The notes beneath the pieces are model-generated. The model worked only from the letters and a program-made list of their open reading frames with translations. It was not told the DNA's origin and did not search any database. 64,000 nt of DNA from Pleurostoma richardsiae. Lineage: Eukaryota; Ascomycota; Sordariomycetes; Calosphaeriales; Pleurostomataceae. Positions 11,668-24,882 of this stretch are shown here, one piece after another. The DNA lies in the NCBI GenBank assembly GCA_030052745.1, contig JANBVO010000014.1, positions 62,001-126,000 on the forward strand, written 5' to 3'. Within the stretch, counting starts at the first letter, position 1, and every line of letters begins with the position of its first letter. A program made the translations under genes and the position numbers.

Positions 11668-13692
11668 ATGCTGAAGATATCGAGTTACCAGTGGCCTTTC
11701 AGGGGCAATAACCTTATTCAGGTCCTTAACTATGCGAACTCGTTCGCGTTCATGCTCTATGGATGGGATGCTGGTAAGGATTCTATCAATTCCCCTCGGG
11801 GTTATGCTTCGACTGTGTCAGATTGACGATCTTTACTCTCATTGAAGGTGTCATTGGCGGTGTCCTAGCCAACCCTCACTTTCTGGATGCAATCGGCAAT
11901 CCAACAGACTCAAGATACATCACTTTCATTGCTGCAGGCATTTTGCTCGGCGATGTAGTCGGCCTTGCTGTCATTGCTCCTCTTAGCTGGCGCCTCGGGA
12001 GACGCAGAACCGTTATCTTGTGCTGCTGGACTGCCATCGTCGGGGTCATTCTACAGACTGCCACCCAGAGCCCGATCGAGATTCTGGTCGGCAGAGTCAT
12101 TCTCGGTATTGCCAATGGACGTACGTACAGGCCTCGAGTTGTTGCGTTGTGGACCTGAGTGTTGCCGCCTCGTTCCGTTTGAGGCCCGGTTGAGCCCTGC
12201 TGACACCGACTAGCTCTGGCTGCGACCACTCCGATCTACCTGCAAGAATCCAATGTAATGCACGAGAAGAGAACGTTTGATACCATGATTATGGTTCTTT
12301 GGGGGATTGGCGGCATCTCAGTAGCCACATGGTTCGACTATGCCATGCTGAAGGCGCCAAATCATGGCGCTTGGCGAGTGGCTCTGGCCATGCAAGCCTT
12401 CTTCCTGGCTATTGCCCTTATTCTCGTATACGGCTGCCCTGACTCCCCTAGGTACGCTGTTAACTCTAGCAAACACTTCCATCTAGCTGTCGAGCTGACG
12501 AATCTGATTAGGTGGTTGCTCGCCCGTGGCCGAGAGACAGAGGGTGACGATGCAATTAAGCGCCTCATAGATTCCGACGAGACAGATGAACGTTTTATTC
12601 GGGTCAAAGAAAGCATTATGACTTCTATTAAGTTAGAACGTGAGCAGAAGAAGCGCCTAACACTCAAGGTTCTCTTCACTGGTGATGGAAGCCCGACGAA
12701 GAACGTACGGCGCATCTGGTAAGTCCCTCAGTCTAACCACGTCTTCCTTATCTTTCGTGCCTTTCTCTCATTTACTAAGTCGCTATTGAACCCAATAGGA
12801 TCGGAATCTTGATCAATATTGCAGGGCCCTTCTTCGGAACGCAGCTGGTCACTTTCTATGGGCAAGCTCTCCTCCAAGGAGTCGGGCTTGAAGGTGACGA
12901 GGTCACTCTAGCGCTAGCTGCCATCAATACAGGCATTCCCATCGGCATGGCCCTCAGCTTCGTCATCCTCCCTCGTATTGGGAGACGACCGATGCTGTGC
13001 TGGGGTGCAATGGTATGTTCAGTCGGTTCATAAGATTCTATGAGATCTCTGACCAGCTTTGTTTATGAAGGCTCTCACCGCGCTTATGTGTATCTATACT
13101 GGTCTCGCCAACGTCAACAATCCGTCAAAAGGTGTTCAATGGGCTTCCGTCGTGGTGCTCATCATCTTCAACCTGGTGAATGGGGCCAGTTGGATCTGGC
13201 TAGGTGGGTATAAGTCGCTCAGAATGGTATATGTTGAAGAGCTAATACCGAGTTCCGATTCCCAGCTTTCCTTTATGCGGTCGAGATCCTCCCTCTTCAG
13301 TACAGAAGTCAAGTCCAGTCCGGCTCAAATCTCGTCTTCTGGTTCATAGCATTCCTTGCCGTTTACTTCGGTGGGCAAGCTGCCAGCGACCCTAACATCG
13401 GCGCCCTGATTTATATCTGGTTCTGCATTGGTGGCGGCATCGTCACAGCCTTGGCATGGTTTTTCGTTGTAGAGAGTAAGTGTCAATAGCAAAGAAATCC
13501 TCATGGAGCTACAAGAGGTGTTGGCTGACGTGCTACCTTTCTCCTCACCTAGCAAAAGATCTTACGCTTGAAGAAATTGACTTGTTGTGGTCCGACGAAG
13601 AGTTCAGGAACACGCAAAGAGACTTGCCTATTCTCGACGGAGCCGACGCGGATCTGAAGGAGCCTGCCGAGGTTGATATGGAAAAGGTGTAG
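11668..13692 (+). CDS. MFS sugar transporter (12-TM hexose-transporter family)
   Basis: Eight exons: 11668-11773, 11848-12120, 12214-12451, 12512-12718, 12799-13012, 13071-13203, 13266-13475 and 13553-13692, all phases consistent, 506 residues. Family marks are FMLYGWDAGVIGGVL at the end of TM1 and RLGRRR between TM2 and TM3. Others are GIANGPLAATTPIYLQES, CPDSPRWLLARG (the PESPR motif), LPRIGRRP in the second half and VVETKDLTLEE before the tail. It is a plasma-membrane proton-coupled or facilitative sugar carrier by family; the substrate cannot be read from sequence. The 5' ATG follows GCCAAAATG, a good fungal start context. It has no neighbour that fixes its role. Confidence 0.9.
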
Positions 13693-13993
13693 GATATCTG
13701 GTCGATTTCTCTTGGCTTTTCAGTTCCAATCTCATGATCTAACAAATTCATTGCCAGAGGCAAGAACCTCGTTGTTGGGCAACCTGTTCGACTAGTACTT
13801 GCTTCCTACGCAGATATGACTAGAACACTTTAGTAATTCAGCTTTTTGCGCGAAATCTTTTCCCTTAGCTATCTCGCCGTTTTCCCCTGCCGCTTCTTGT
13901 TGAGATGTCTTTATTGAGCTAGGGATTCTGCCCTGGAATTTGACAAGCTAGCTTAGGCAACGTTTCGAGCAAGACTAATCGGGGCAAACCTTA

Positions 13994-14015
13994 CGGTCAT
14001 GCTCCGGTCATGCTC
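13994..14015. repeat. 11-base tandem duplication
   Basis: The unit CGGTCATGCTC occurs twice back to back. It lies in non-coding sequence 300 bases downstream of the sugar transporter stop. No role can be assigned. Confidence 0.8.
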
Positions 14016-15716
14016 CGTATATCAAGAAAAAGGCCTACGTACTCTTAGATAAACCAAAGGTTCGCTAGCAAGACAGCCGGCTTGGTTAGGAAGACTACAA
14101 TTGCTATCAATCTGAGACCGGAAAACGGGCCCATGACCAAGTTGACAACGACCCGGTGTAACACAACCACTATAAACCAAGGAACGTCACCCGGTAATGA
14201 GCTTAGCACCGAGAACGACCTGCGAGATAATACAAGTGGCGCCGAAACATGGGCCCTCAGGCATTCTGAAAGCTTTCTCCGGCCCTATTGCAGCCTTCCC
14301 ATACGCGCTACTCCGGCACAACCCTGATCATAGATGATTACAGACGATAGAGTATCGGCCCATACTAAGAAAAGCCCCGGGTCCCGCCAGATGGACTTGC
14401 TCTACGGCTAGCCTCGGCGTGCTCATTCATTTCACGGTCGAGGTTGTGACTTTATGCCCCATCCTAACCGTGTCACTCGTTCATGTTGTCCGATTATGTG
14501 GGAGATCACCTGGGCCGACCTGCTCTAGCGCCCGAACACAGTCTATGGCCCATCCCTTATCGTTTGTCAATTCCAGAAATGAGAGGACCACCATCCACAC
14601 CCGTGGCTCGACAGCCACCTCAGGTTGCCTCAGCCGGCTCAGCAACGTGGGCTGCAGCTTGTATAATGGGAAGAATCATACGTTGCGTCAGCAAGACGTT
14701 CATCTCCCCTTCTGGTCTAACAGCCGGACGCGAAAGCAACCTCTCCTAAGTTGGACCGAGGGAGCTCGAACTCGCCCAGGGAAGGGGGCTTTCGAGGCAT
14801 TGGATGGCTGTTGGACACAACCCGTGGGGGCGTGACCTGGTCTTTCAGTCTAGACAAGCAAGTAGGACTCAATCAGAGGCGAGAAGCACGGGGATAGAAT
14901 AATACGGGTATGATCTAACACACTTGGACCAACCGAATAGATGGAAACAACTTCACGGAGCCATCAAGTAGGGACTTAAGCTCACTTTGCTTCCACACTC
15001 CATCCAAGTTTGGTGAGGAGGGAGGCGACAAGCAATACCAACATGTGAAAACACGAGGGTAGATTCCTGCTTACCCTATCATATATCCAAACATCGATAT
15101 CACGCCCCTTTCCAACACAGCAGCTCCACTGGTCCATGCTAATCTCGCACGTCGGACCTTGCCTCCTATAGGATACGGACCATGTCCCGTTTAGGGACGA
15201 CGGCCTTCACTTGACCGATCTGACAGTCATAGTGATGTGACGGACTCCCGATCCATGCCTATAGGGGCACGTCGGAGACGTCGGAGATACAGGAGGCCAG
15301 TTGTACCTATCGCGGCCGTACAGCCCATCCGAGCAATGAGACTTTCACACCACTCCTGACCTGGTCACTTGTCCTGCTTGGTTTACACTACACCACAACG
15401 TTGCCACCAACCGATTTCAAGCTTTGTATACCTGCTAGTAGCAGCAAGCCGGTGTAGGCTGTTGTGCCTCAACCAGGTCAAGCCGGGCCGCGACCTCAGG
15501 CCGCCCCGTACCACGCCATCCATCGATGGAGCACTACGCGGGCTATACAGGGCGTACTTCCTCTTTGATAATGCATGCCACAGACGTTGTTCGGCGCAGA
15601 TGAGTGGGGGTTTCGGAGCGAAGAGTAATCAAAGTGGGAGGGACGGATTAGGCAGAGCAGGATGGGTCATGGGATGCGGCGGGTTATTGCCGGCAGGTGT
15701 TAGCTTTGGGGGGAGA

Positions 15717-15732
15717 GGGGGGGGGGGGGGGG
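15717..15732 (+). repeat. homopolymer run of 16 G
   Basis: An uninterrupted G16 run preceded by GGGGGGAGAG. It could form a G-quadruplex and is a likely place for length error in the assembly. Confidence 0.9.
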
Positions 15733-18700
15733 AAGAGGAATGTGAAGAGTGACTGATCGAAGCAGCCGGTTGACTAAGCAGAGATGGAACGCAGATCGGG
15801 TGATTGCGCCTCGCGAGGACGCGTGTAGGAGAGACATGTGTGTGGGGAGGCAGTTATACAGACGGGGCATGGTGGCGCGCAGAGTGTATACTTCTGCAAG
15901 CCTGTTCGTATCACCTGGTTGGGAGGGTGCTCGGCTGTAACGAAGGAGGAGAACGTGGTGTTTCCCGAGTCAGATTTGCGCTGGGCAAGATATGAATATC
16001 CGGTTCTGAGTGGAATTACGGATGAGGGTTGCGCAGGTGGTACAAAGCCTGATCTTGTGTCGGTGGGCAGCAGAGGGTTTGTGTATAGTGGACGGAAGCA
16101 TTTCACGAGGGAGAGGGTTGTCACAACGGTTGAGGAGGAGGGTTTAAGCATAAGATGACGCCACGGAATGGCAAAGAAGGCCGTGACGGGCGCCGAATCC
16201 CGAAGAGGGTTCAAAAGCGAGCCGGTACGGGAGCCATCTGTAGCCACAGCTTTGGTATCGACAAGCACTAGGAGACGGTCCTGAAAAGGGTCCACAACGG
16301 CCAGTAGGACCTCCAGGAGGCACTAGATGGACAGACCTAAGATCCACGGCTTCCAGGCAAAGAGCATCTGAGAACCACTTGGCTTCTCAGAGCAGATCAA
16401 TGAAGAGTCCTATTCTCGGTAGACCACGTTGATAGTGACAGTCAAGGACCCCGGTCAAGCATCCGCGCCCTGGGGATAGGCGCATTCCTCGCAAACTAGT
16501 TGCCCCGAACGTCCATGAGTGGTTACCAGAACGTCGGTGGCGATGAGTGCTTCCGCTGACTCACAAGTCTCTGCTTTGCAATTTGCAAGACTGTTTGAAA
16601 GGAAGATCACCACGGAAGCGCCCCGATGGCCGAACCTATCGGGACGCGCGTGAGCCGGATGAAACAGGAGGAAACAGGATGATCAGAAGAAGCCAAATGA
16701 ACCGGTCGGAACGATCTCTTGGGGGTAGTCATGGGACGCCTCACACGGCTGCCGTAATACGAGGATCAGGGGAAGGTATGGAAGGCAGCTTCGTCAAGCA
16801 AGCTAGGCCAGGCTGCATAGCGGCCCTATGTCTGGGGCCGAAGGGGGAGAAGGGGGGGTGGCTTGTGGCTAGAAGACCCCGGAGACGAAAGGGAGGCGAA
16901 ATGGGAAACAGCCTTCTCAGTCGTATGGGATAGTTGCAGGAGGCGCAACTGAATCGACGAGAATAAGGGCGCCGGTGGGTGTGTAGACGTTCAAGAACGG
17001 CGATGCACCGAGCAGAGAAAGGGTGAGCTAATGCGAGACATGATTCGCCGGAGAGGTGTAGGGAGTGAACTTCGCTCTGTACACGTCCACACCGTCTCTG
17101 CAGCCCGGCTACCACAACTTATGCTAGATGGACAAGGGCATCTCGGCGCTTTGCGACGAGATGACTGACCGACCAATAGGCCTTAAGCGGTCAGGACCGG
17201 GAATAGTCTATTTGACTGACGGCGAAGAGATCGGTAAATAGGATTGTTTCCTGGTCCGGCTGAGGTAGCACTGCGCACATCGCGGTGCTTAGCATGGAGC
17301 TTAGTTATGCAGGAGGAGATACTCCGAAAAGTAGCAAGCAAACCAGGGCATGAGATAAGACCCCGCCGCTGCCGAACTTGCAGCTGCGAACTCCCGCATG
17401 CAACGCATGAAGCGATGCGGGAAGAAAAAAGGCCTGCCTGCATGACTGAATGTGGCTTATCCGGGGAAGATCGGCCGTGTCGTACTGGTGCTAGAAGCAT
17501 ACACACTCGCCCGCGCCGCGCTGGATCAAGAGCCTAGATCACAAGGGGCGTCGTCTGGACTGAGCCGGCGATCGTTGGGCAGGCTGGAGATCACCTCAGG
17601 GGGTGGTCAGTGCTTTCCGGGGCAGAGACGCCGCGATCTCGCCGTCTAACTGGCCACAGACGACGGTGTCACCACGGCTGCTCGAGGAAAGCTCTGGCGC
17701 ACTATGCAGACTTTCGGGGAGTTGCTAGCGAGGACGGACGGGAAGAATAGCGCCGGAGGCGAAAGGTGGAATGACTACGATCCCGCTAGTTCAAAGGATG
17801 CCGTCCCATTCCAAAGAGGGCGGAGCTTCGCCTTCACCCTTCTCCGCCTGTCGTCAATAGAGTACATACTCTGCAGACGGTGGCGTTGTGGGCCAGGTAG
17901 ATGAACCGAAGTACATAGGGAAGGGACGATAAGTTTAGAAACAGACCCCGAGCGGATAACGGTGGGCCCGTAGCGGTTGCGGAAGATTGTGGGAAGATCA
18001 TGTGAGATGCAGGGTTCCATGAAATAACTGAATATGTCATGATGACCGCGAGCGTGACGGCGAGCTGACGGTGACGGCAACGGCGGACGTGCAGGCCCCC
18101 GGGCCTGTAAGTCCGGGGGAGGGTGAAGGAGGGTAAAGGAGCTCACAGGGGCCCTCGTCCATATGATCAGGAACCACACCATCCTTGTGCTTGCTGTCGA
18201 CATCTCAGAAATCAGGAAAAGTGAGATCGCGAACTACTTCCGGGGCTCGCTCGGCATTTCGTCGTAGCGCGGTGATGTGCGCGACAGGTAGGGTGGCAGC
18301 CGGGACTTGTGATCGACGCGGAGCAAGTGCCCGAGATAGTAGCCCTTGCTAAGGCAGGCAGCCGAGGACCAAGAAGCCTCTTTCGAGACGGAAATGAGAC
18401 AACGGCATCGAGTTGTGATAGTTCGTCTGGCTGGCTCACGCGGTTGAGCCTGGATACGGCGGATGGCGCGGGTGGAACGGCGAGCGAGCGTTCACTGCAA
18501 CGTTTGGGCCGCGTTGGTAACCCGTGGCGGTGAGACAAGCCGGGGTGAGACGCTCGGGAATATTCTGCCCGCTTCAATGAGGCTTGAGCCGCCAGTTTCT
18601 AACATTCCAAGGTGCAGGAATGATTACAGGGTTCATCCAGGCCGAGACGCACGTGTAGGCAGTGGCGGTCGTGACGGGGAGGGGGGCTTGTGAATGCGGT

Positions 18701-20420
18701 TGAGGAATGGAGGGGTAGAAGTGAGCGGCGACAACCTTCTCTTCACCGCGATCCTCGCTTGAACCACACAGCCAGATTCCACCTGGCGATCGACAAGCAT
18801 GGGTTCCAGTGGCCCGCCCTACACATATCAGTCAGGCCACCTGCAGCTCGTCGCTCTGGTGCATCATCTGGAATGGGTGGATGGACTGTGCCGGCGTCGG
18901 TGCCGCAAGGTATACTGAGGTGAGGTGCCACCACAGCTGAAACATGCAAGCAAGTACGCCGCCTGCTAGAGGAGTCACAGCAACCTAAGCAAGGCCGAGG
19001 AGAACGGAGGAGGACGAGGTATCGTACACCGTGCCGTCCGGAACCCATAAAAGTGGCTTCGTTTTCGACGCCGGAAGTGACAGGGCTGGTCACTTGTCGC
19101 GTAGGACACAGGAACGGAGGAGACTAAGAGGAACAGGAGGACCAAAAGGACCCCTCACCGGCGCTGTCCCGGGTCAGCCACCTGCTTCAGTTTTCGGTCG
19201 AGCGTGCAGTAGACAATATATTGGCCTTGGCACCCAAGCCATCCTCAATTCCAGGAGCCCGGAAGAAGCCTGCTGTAGGGGGCTGGCTCGATGCGATCAG
19301 CTGCAGTCGGGTAGTTGCTTCTGCAGCCCCCCATGACAGCTTGCTCTATCGGCTTGCCGATGATGCTTGAGAGGAACATCGGTCATTCAGCTGCAAAGAG
19401 GTGACCAGAAAGGGCCGACAACACCTTGGACGAACTCCTAGGAGCCCGGCCGAGATGTCATATTGAGCTGCACTTTTGACACGGAGACAAAGGCATCTCG
19501 GGCATCACAAGATTTACTACGGTGGTACTTGCCCGTATGCGAAGTAGGGGCTGCCCCCTCTTTCCCCCCACGGTCTTAATCTATCGTGCTTTTCCAGGTT
19601 GAAGCTTAGCTAGTATAGGATCTACGCGTGCAAACATACACGCACTCGTGGAGCCCAGTAGGGCAGGGTGGAGAGTGTATGGGGTAACTTACATCGTGGA
19701 ATATCATGTGCTTATGATGGTGCTGTTCGTAATCGCACTCCATCTCTCTCTTTGGGAGGATTTAATCCCGATGCTTTCCTATCTCTTACCCCGGACCGAC
19801 CACATTACCTATGCGGGCTCGCATTGGCACGGAGCAAGGCAGCTATTAGCTGCACGTCGGGCGGAGATGGGTGCGCAGGCTTACTGATAGTGATAGGAAA
19901 CGTCTCTGGATCGGGACCATTCATGGACATTGCTAAGCACCTCTTCACGGGCCAATATGACGACCTGGATATCTTTCCGTCGAGGTGGGAGTCAGATCGG
20001 CCCAGCCCGATCCTGCGTTCTCACTGGAGCAGGACGAACCACCCTCCTACGCTCGTGAATGCGGGGGGGAAATGGACAAGAGGAGGAGAGAAAGCCCTGC
20101 AGGCTGCAGCCCTGGCCTCTGTCCAGCCGGTGCCTTGAGATGCGCCGATGCAGCAGGCATAACGAGCATAAGTCATTGGCCAAGGAGAGCACAAATCCTG
20201 GGGCTCCGTATGGTCCCTTGCGTCACCTCTCGCGGCAGCGAACCATGTGAATGTGTCTGCTGCAGGTACTGTCGTATTGGAAGACTAGAGACGATGTCGC
20301 TTCTCGACTCTCGTGTCCGCGTCGAGAACGACACGGGCAGAGCCAGCAGTCACCGGATGCCATGGCCGGGTGACGGGCTCACTCGGTGCTTGCAGCTGGC
20401 CGGACCGGGAGTGAGTAATA

Positions 20421-20439
20421 CAGACAGACAGACAGACAG
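20421..20439 (+). repeat. CAGA tetranucleotide microsatellite
   Basis: Nearly five copies of CAGA in non-coding DNA. Simple repeat only. Confidence 0.9.
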
Positions 20440-20934
20440 GCGAGACACGGGCGCTGGAAGAGGGTCGTATCTCCGTCTGATGTGCGTCTGCCTCGCTCAC
20501 ATCTCAGGTCATCAAAAGAGAGACCGGGCGGCCCGTAGTATGGCCCAAATAAGTCACCCACCCACCCACGGCTCCCTCGTGCCGGATCGTGAGACTGCCT
20601 ACTCCCTCTAGTGCACCGTAGACGACGTCGACGGCGTTGACGGCGTCGAGCAGGCGGGAGGCAAGCGAGCTGCCTTGGCTGGCAGAGCTATGTCGCTTCT
20701 GGCTCGTTGCGCCTTAGCAGGCACACCTTCCACCCAAGTTAGGCCGCTCACGTACTCCGAAGGCCTCGTGATGGAGGAGACGCGCCGTCGCTCTCCCCCG
20801 AGTGGCTGTGAGCGAGAGACGGACGCGTTGACCGAAGAGGGAGCGAGTCTTGCGCGTTGCCTGCACCCGGGTCTCACCTTTTGGGTCGGTGTTGGCGTCG
20901 TGTGTCTCACGGCATCCCTCCATCATCTACTGCT

Positions 20935-20966
20935 GCATCCACATCCACATCCGCATCCTCCGCATT
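20935..20966 (+). repeat. imperfect CATCCA/CATCCG repeat
   Basis: Five imperfect hexamer copies (CATCCA, CATCCA, CATCCG, CATCCT, then CGCAT). It lies upstream of the CCCH gene in sequence without a credible open frame. Confidence 0.75.
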
Positions 20967-21600
20967 GAAGAGAAATCCTGCTTGGTTGTCTACCCTGTCT
21001 CGGCAGTCTCTCTTGTGATCTGGAGTCCTGATCCCGGTTCCTGGTCGCCCACGAGACACTTGCCGTCCGAGGCGACCCCCACCCACCCTGCATCTGCGTT
21101 CCCCGTTGTCCCTCACCAGCTACAGTACCAGCTCGTCCTCCTCGTCCTCCTCCTGCTACCGCTACTCCCAGTCCTCGTCCTCGTCGTCCCGCGCGGTCCT
21201 ACTCCGGGAATGTACATGGGGGCGAAGGTGAGGTAGGTCGACGACTGCGGAGTCTAAGCTAGCAGATCTTCTTAAGCTACAGGCCGCCAGAAGGAGCCGA
21301 AGCCAGGCGTAGACCGGCTCTGCCCCTCTAAGCTCCAACCAAGCCCTGCCACTTCTCTGTCATCCCGGACGGCCCGCCGCCCTCCCTAAAAGCGCCAGCA
21401 CCCCGCCGTTCCCTCGTGGTCCACGCGTGGTTCTGAATTCTGTTGCTCATCCTGTCTGTCCTGTCAAGCCGTCTCCCAAGCTCTTCGACTGGGCAAGAGA
21501 ACTTTGGTCCTTCAGCAGAATAAGCTACACGAGGGAGGTTGTTCGAACATCTGTCGTCGTCAAATCAGGGCTTGCCTGCCTTCCTGCCTCCCTGCCTGCT

Positions 21601-22313
21601 GGCCATTCCATTGGATACCGAGCAGCATAGCACGACCCTCTTATCGGATTGTCGCCTCCTCCAACTGACGACAGGCGATAACTAGAGCTGTGGACGGCGA
21701 ACCACGGGCAGCAGCTCCTCCATACTTGTCCGGGGCCGATTCCGAGTACGGAACACTCGCCTTACCGGACTGGGTGTTCGACCTTGACGATAATCAAATC
21801 CGCTTATCATTCGACTTCTCTGCCTCCTCCTCCTCCGCCTCGCTAAAGTCGTCGTCGTCTGCTTCATTTGCCTCCCTGACTTCGGAGCCTCAGTCATCAC
21901 TTCTGCATCCTTCCGACTCGAGGTAGAAGGCAAGAAGCTACTCTGCACGGACGGAGGACTCGCGGTTTACCTCGAAAGCGCCGGCTATTGTTCCTCGCCT
22001 CCTGTTAGTTCGAAATTAGGACACTCGACCGTTGGACCGGGTTCGAGTCTACTGCACCGAAGTGTACACTACCTACTGTACCGAGTACCGCCGTTGCTAT
22101 CTTAGATCCACTGTGTTTTGTGCTAGTCGGAGTTAGCAGGGCGGTATCTCTCTCCTCGTCCTTCCCCCGGGTCCCCGCCCTTTCTTTCTTTCTTTTTTTT
22201 TCTTCTTCTTTTTTTTCCTTATCCCGAACCACGGGCCATTCACGCCAATTCACGCCATTTCAGTCACTCACTCGGGCTCCCGGTCGCTGCCCCTCACCAG
22301 CACAGCCAATTCA
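21601..22313 (+). promoter_or_regulatory. probable promoter and leader of the CCCH gene
   Basis: About 700 bases upstream of the ATG. A long pyrimidine tract at 22181-22220 (TTTC repeats, then T runs) is the kind of CT-rich block often found just before transcription starts in filamentous fungi. The region also has TCC/TCG-rich stretches (21825-21875). Any transcript start here is inference. Confidence 0.45.
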
Positions 22314-24882
22314 ATGCTCAGCACGGCGGCTCCCCCTCCCCCTCCCCACCACCACCATTTAATACTGTCCGACAGCGCCCTTGCCGCCGCCGGCGCACAC
22401 AAAAGGATGCCCGCTTCCAATTTGTCCGATTATCGCCAGCACCAGCACCACTTGCGAAGCGGCAGCCTCAACATCCCTCCGACCACCTCTTCACCACGCT
22501 CCGCCGCCATGCCCCCGATGCCGAGCCCTCACCCCCAGAGGTTCGACGGGCCTAGAAGCCCTCCGAGTGAGTCGATATCTCCCTGTTACTCTCTGCTGCA
22601 CGATCCCGATCCCCTCCTGTCTCTGCGCGCGTTTCCGCGTGCCCCTCAATCGCTGCCTCCTCCCCCGCCATTGTCGCGATCCTGCCCTGTGCTGCCTGTC
22701 GCGTGCTGCCTTTATTCTTGTCTCTCCTCCGGCTCGACCGGAGCGCGTTCGGTTGGAGACAATCCTGCATTGGCCTTCGAATTCGAAACTGCAAGAGGAG
22801 AATTGACGCTGACTGCTTCCTCGTTTAATCTCTGGCTGCAGACACATCCCATGTCCCTTGCAAATTCTTCCGGCAGGGCGCCTGCCAGGCCGGCAACGCG
22901 TGCCCCTTCAGCCATGATCTCGGAGCTTCCGCCGAGAATGTCTGCAAATACTTCGCAAAGGTACGACCCTGTCTGTCCTCTTGTTCATCTACATCTACCC
23001 CTCTCGACGTGGGACGACGGTTCCAGGCGGTGTCTCTGTCCGACCGTCACACGGCAACTCGACGCTGCTGCTGCCGCCGCCATAAGCGCACCACGCGATA
23101 CAGGGAACAAGAGTATAGGAGAGAAGATGGCTGACGCGTGGTGTGACGGCTCTCTAGGGAAACTGCAAGTTCGGTCCCAAGTGCGCCAACATCCACATCC
23201 TGCCTGACGGCCGCCGCATCAATTACGGTAAGAACGGCGTGACCATCGGCGCCTCGCCCATCAACCTCGGCAGCCGGGTCAACCCCACCGCCTACCACCA
23301 TCACCACCCCTCCAACAGCGCCCTCACCACCTCCTTCATGCGCGAGGCCGGCGTCCCCGCCTACACCTCCGCCGGGCCCTATCCTCTGCCGACCGCTGCC
23401 GACGATCGCTATGGCGGCGCGCTCCATAGCCTGGGCCGCCAGCCCAGCATGGATGGTGGCCTGCCCACGATTGACACGACGTCCTACTCCTCCCACCCGG
23501 GCTCCGCCTACGGCTCGCCTCGCGACGACGAATCCGCCACCCGCTTCGGCCTCGGCCTCTCGCCCGTCGCCGCCACCAAGGGCCTGTCCGCCCTCGACGC
23601 GCCTATGCCGGCCTCCTTTGATTCCAACGGGATCTCGCATGCCGCGCGCTACGGGCCCTGGCCCGCTTCCGTCCCTTCCAAGTTCGGCCTCGACTCACCG
23701 TCGCCCTCGCTCAATAACGCCAAGGACAGCCGTACCTCCGAAACCCTAAAGTTGTTGCACACTTCCGCCTTCGGCAGTAGCGATCACCTCCTGTCTTCAT
23801 CCGCCGCCTCGGGTGTCGTCCCGCATGACTCAATGATGGGCAGCAGCCCACCCACCGCCGGTCAGACCGAGGGCGAGTATTTCGGCCGTCGTGCTGCTGC
23901 CATGCACTCCGCGAGCCGCTATTACGCTAAGCCGCGCCTCATGAGCTCCAGCGCTCCCAAGGTTGACCGCGACTGGGAGGAGAACTTCCTATTCTTCGAG
24001 GAGGACTATGTCCCCGGGGCTCTCGCCAACGAGGTGCTCACCCCCGCTGAGAAGGCCCGCCGCGGCTCCCTGCGTGTCACTGACGGCGAAACACATCCAT
24101 CGCCCTCGGCTGGCACCGCCGATCCCCCTGGTTCCGGACCGGCGTCCGTCATGACAACCCCCATGAAGTACGGTAGCCCCATCGGCGCTGCGAGCCCTAG
24201 CCGCTTTGGTCCGCTGTTCCAGCGGCATCGTGCTGAAGAGGAGCTTGATGCCGGCGGTGGAAGCCTGGGCAAGAGTCTAAAGGGCGCGTCGGCCTTCGGC
24301 CACGTCGGCAGCCCGCTGCGCAACTCCAGTCTCGCGGGCGGCATTGACGTCAATGGCAGCGGCGGACGTCCCAGTCTGAGCGGTGGCGCTGGCAGCCGAT
24401 CCGGCTCCCTTGGCGCGGACTCCCTCTCAGTGTTGACGCAGCAGCTGCAACGGACGCGGATGTCCGGCGCCGGTCTACCCGGAGACGACGGCAGCGGCGG
24501 CTCAAGCCCGCGGCCGCACCACCACCATCACCCTGGCGCGGTGTCTCGGCCGTCGGTGGGCGTCATTGGTGGGGGCAACAGCAGACAGGAATCGCGGGAG
24601 AGCGGTAAGACGCTAGAGCGGCACGTCAGCAGCGGGTCGATCGGCTCGTCAGTCGCCAACGGCCGTTTCACGACCCCTATCGACGAGGAGGACCCGGCGT
24701 TCGTCTTCAGCATGGAGGAGGAGGACGAAGCGGCCCAGGCGCAGCTGCGCGCCGCGCGGAAGAGGGCCTCGGGTGGCGGCAGTGGCGGGTGGAGTTACGC
24801 CGCTGCCGCGTCGGCGGGAAAGACGAACGGTGCGGCGGGAAGTGGAAGCGTGGCGACGTCGGCGGCTGTTGAGACGAGATAG
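22314..24882 (+). CDS. tandem CCCH zinc-finger protein
   Basis: Three exons (22314-22566, 22842-22960 and 23158-24882) encode 698 residues. Two fingers of the form C-x7-C-x5-C-x3-H lie close together: C91-C99-C105-H109 (CKFFRQGAC...PFSH) and C119-C127-C133-H137 (CKYFAKGNC...ANIH). The second intron cuts between residues 124 and 125, inside finger two. Introns are long for this window (275 and 197 bases), and the first has a CTGAC branch site. The rest is low-complexity, Ser/Gly/Pro/His-rich, with a conserved-looking block WEENFLFFEEDYVPGALANE at about residue 390 and an acidic C-terminal patch. Tandem CCCH fingers usually bind RNA or act as regulators; a post-transcriptional or transcriptional role is inference. 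It is preceded by an unusually long gene-free region. Confidence 0.85.

Larger units (their letters stand above)
13693..21600. other. gene-poor stretch of about 7.9 kb
   Basis: No open frame in any of the six frames shows a family motif, codon pattern or splice-linked extension typical of the rest of the window. Base composition stays near that of the flanks, so there is no strong AT-rich RIP signature. No transposase, reverse transcriptase or terminal repeats were recognised. It contains an 11-base direct duplication (13994-14015), a G16 run and several short simple repeats. It could be a long regulatory region of the CCCH gene, decayed sequence, or a home for non-coding RNA; the sequence does not decide. 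Confidence 0.5.

Noticed and set aside
14419-14835. 138-codon frame in the gene-poor block
   Set aside because: No family resemblance, and overlapping frames look equally protein-like.
19985-20611. 208-codon frame in the gene-poor block
   Set aside because: Mixed composition, no motif and no splice-linked neighbours; considered chance in GC-rich DNA.
13693-21600. Possible decayed transposon
   Set aside because: No terminal repeats, target duplications, transposase or polymerase motifs and no strong AT-biased mutation were seen.
22030-22065. tRNA-like B-box (GGGTTCGAGTCT)
   Set aside because: The flanking bases do not form a T-stem, and no matching A-box or acceptor stem is present.
23047-23640. 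197-codon - strand frame, Gly/Val/Arg-rich
   Set aside because: Antisense to the CCCH gene; composition reflects the GC-rich codons of the real gene.
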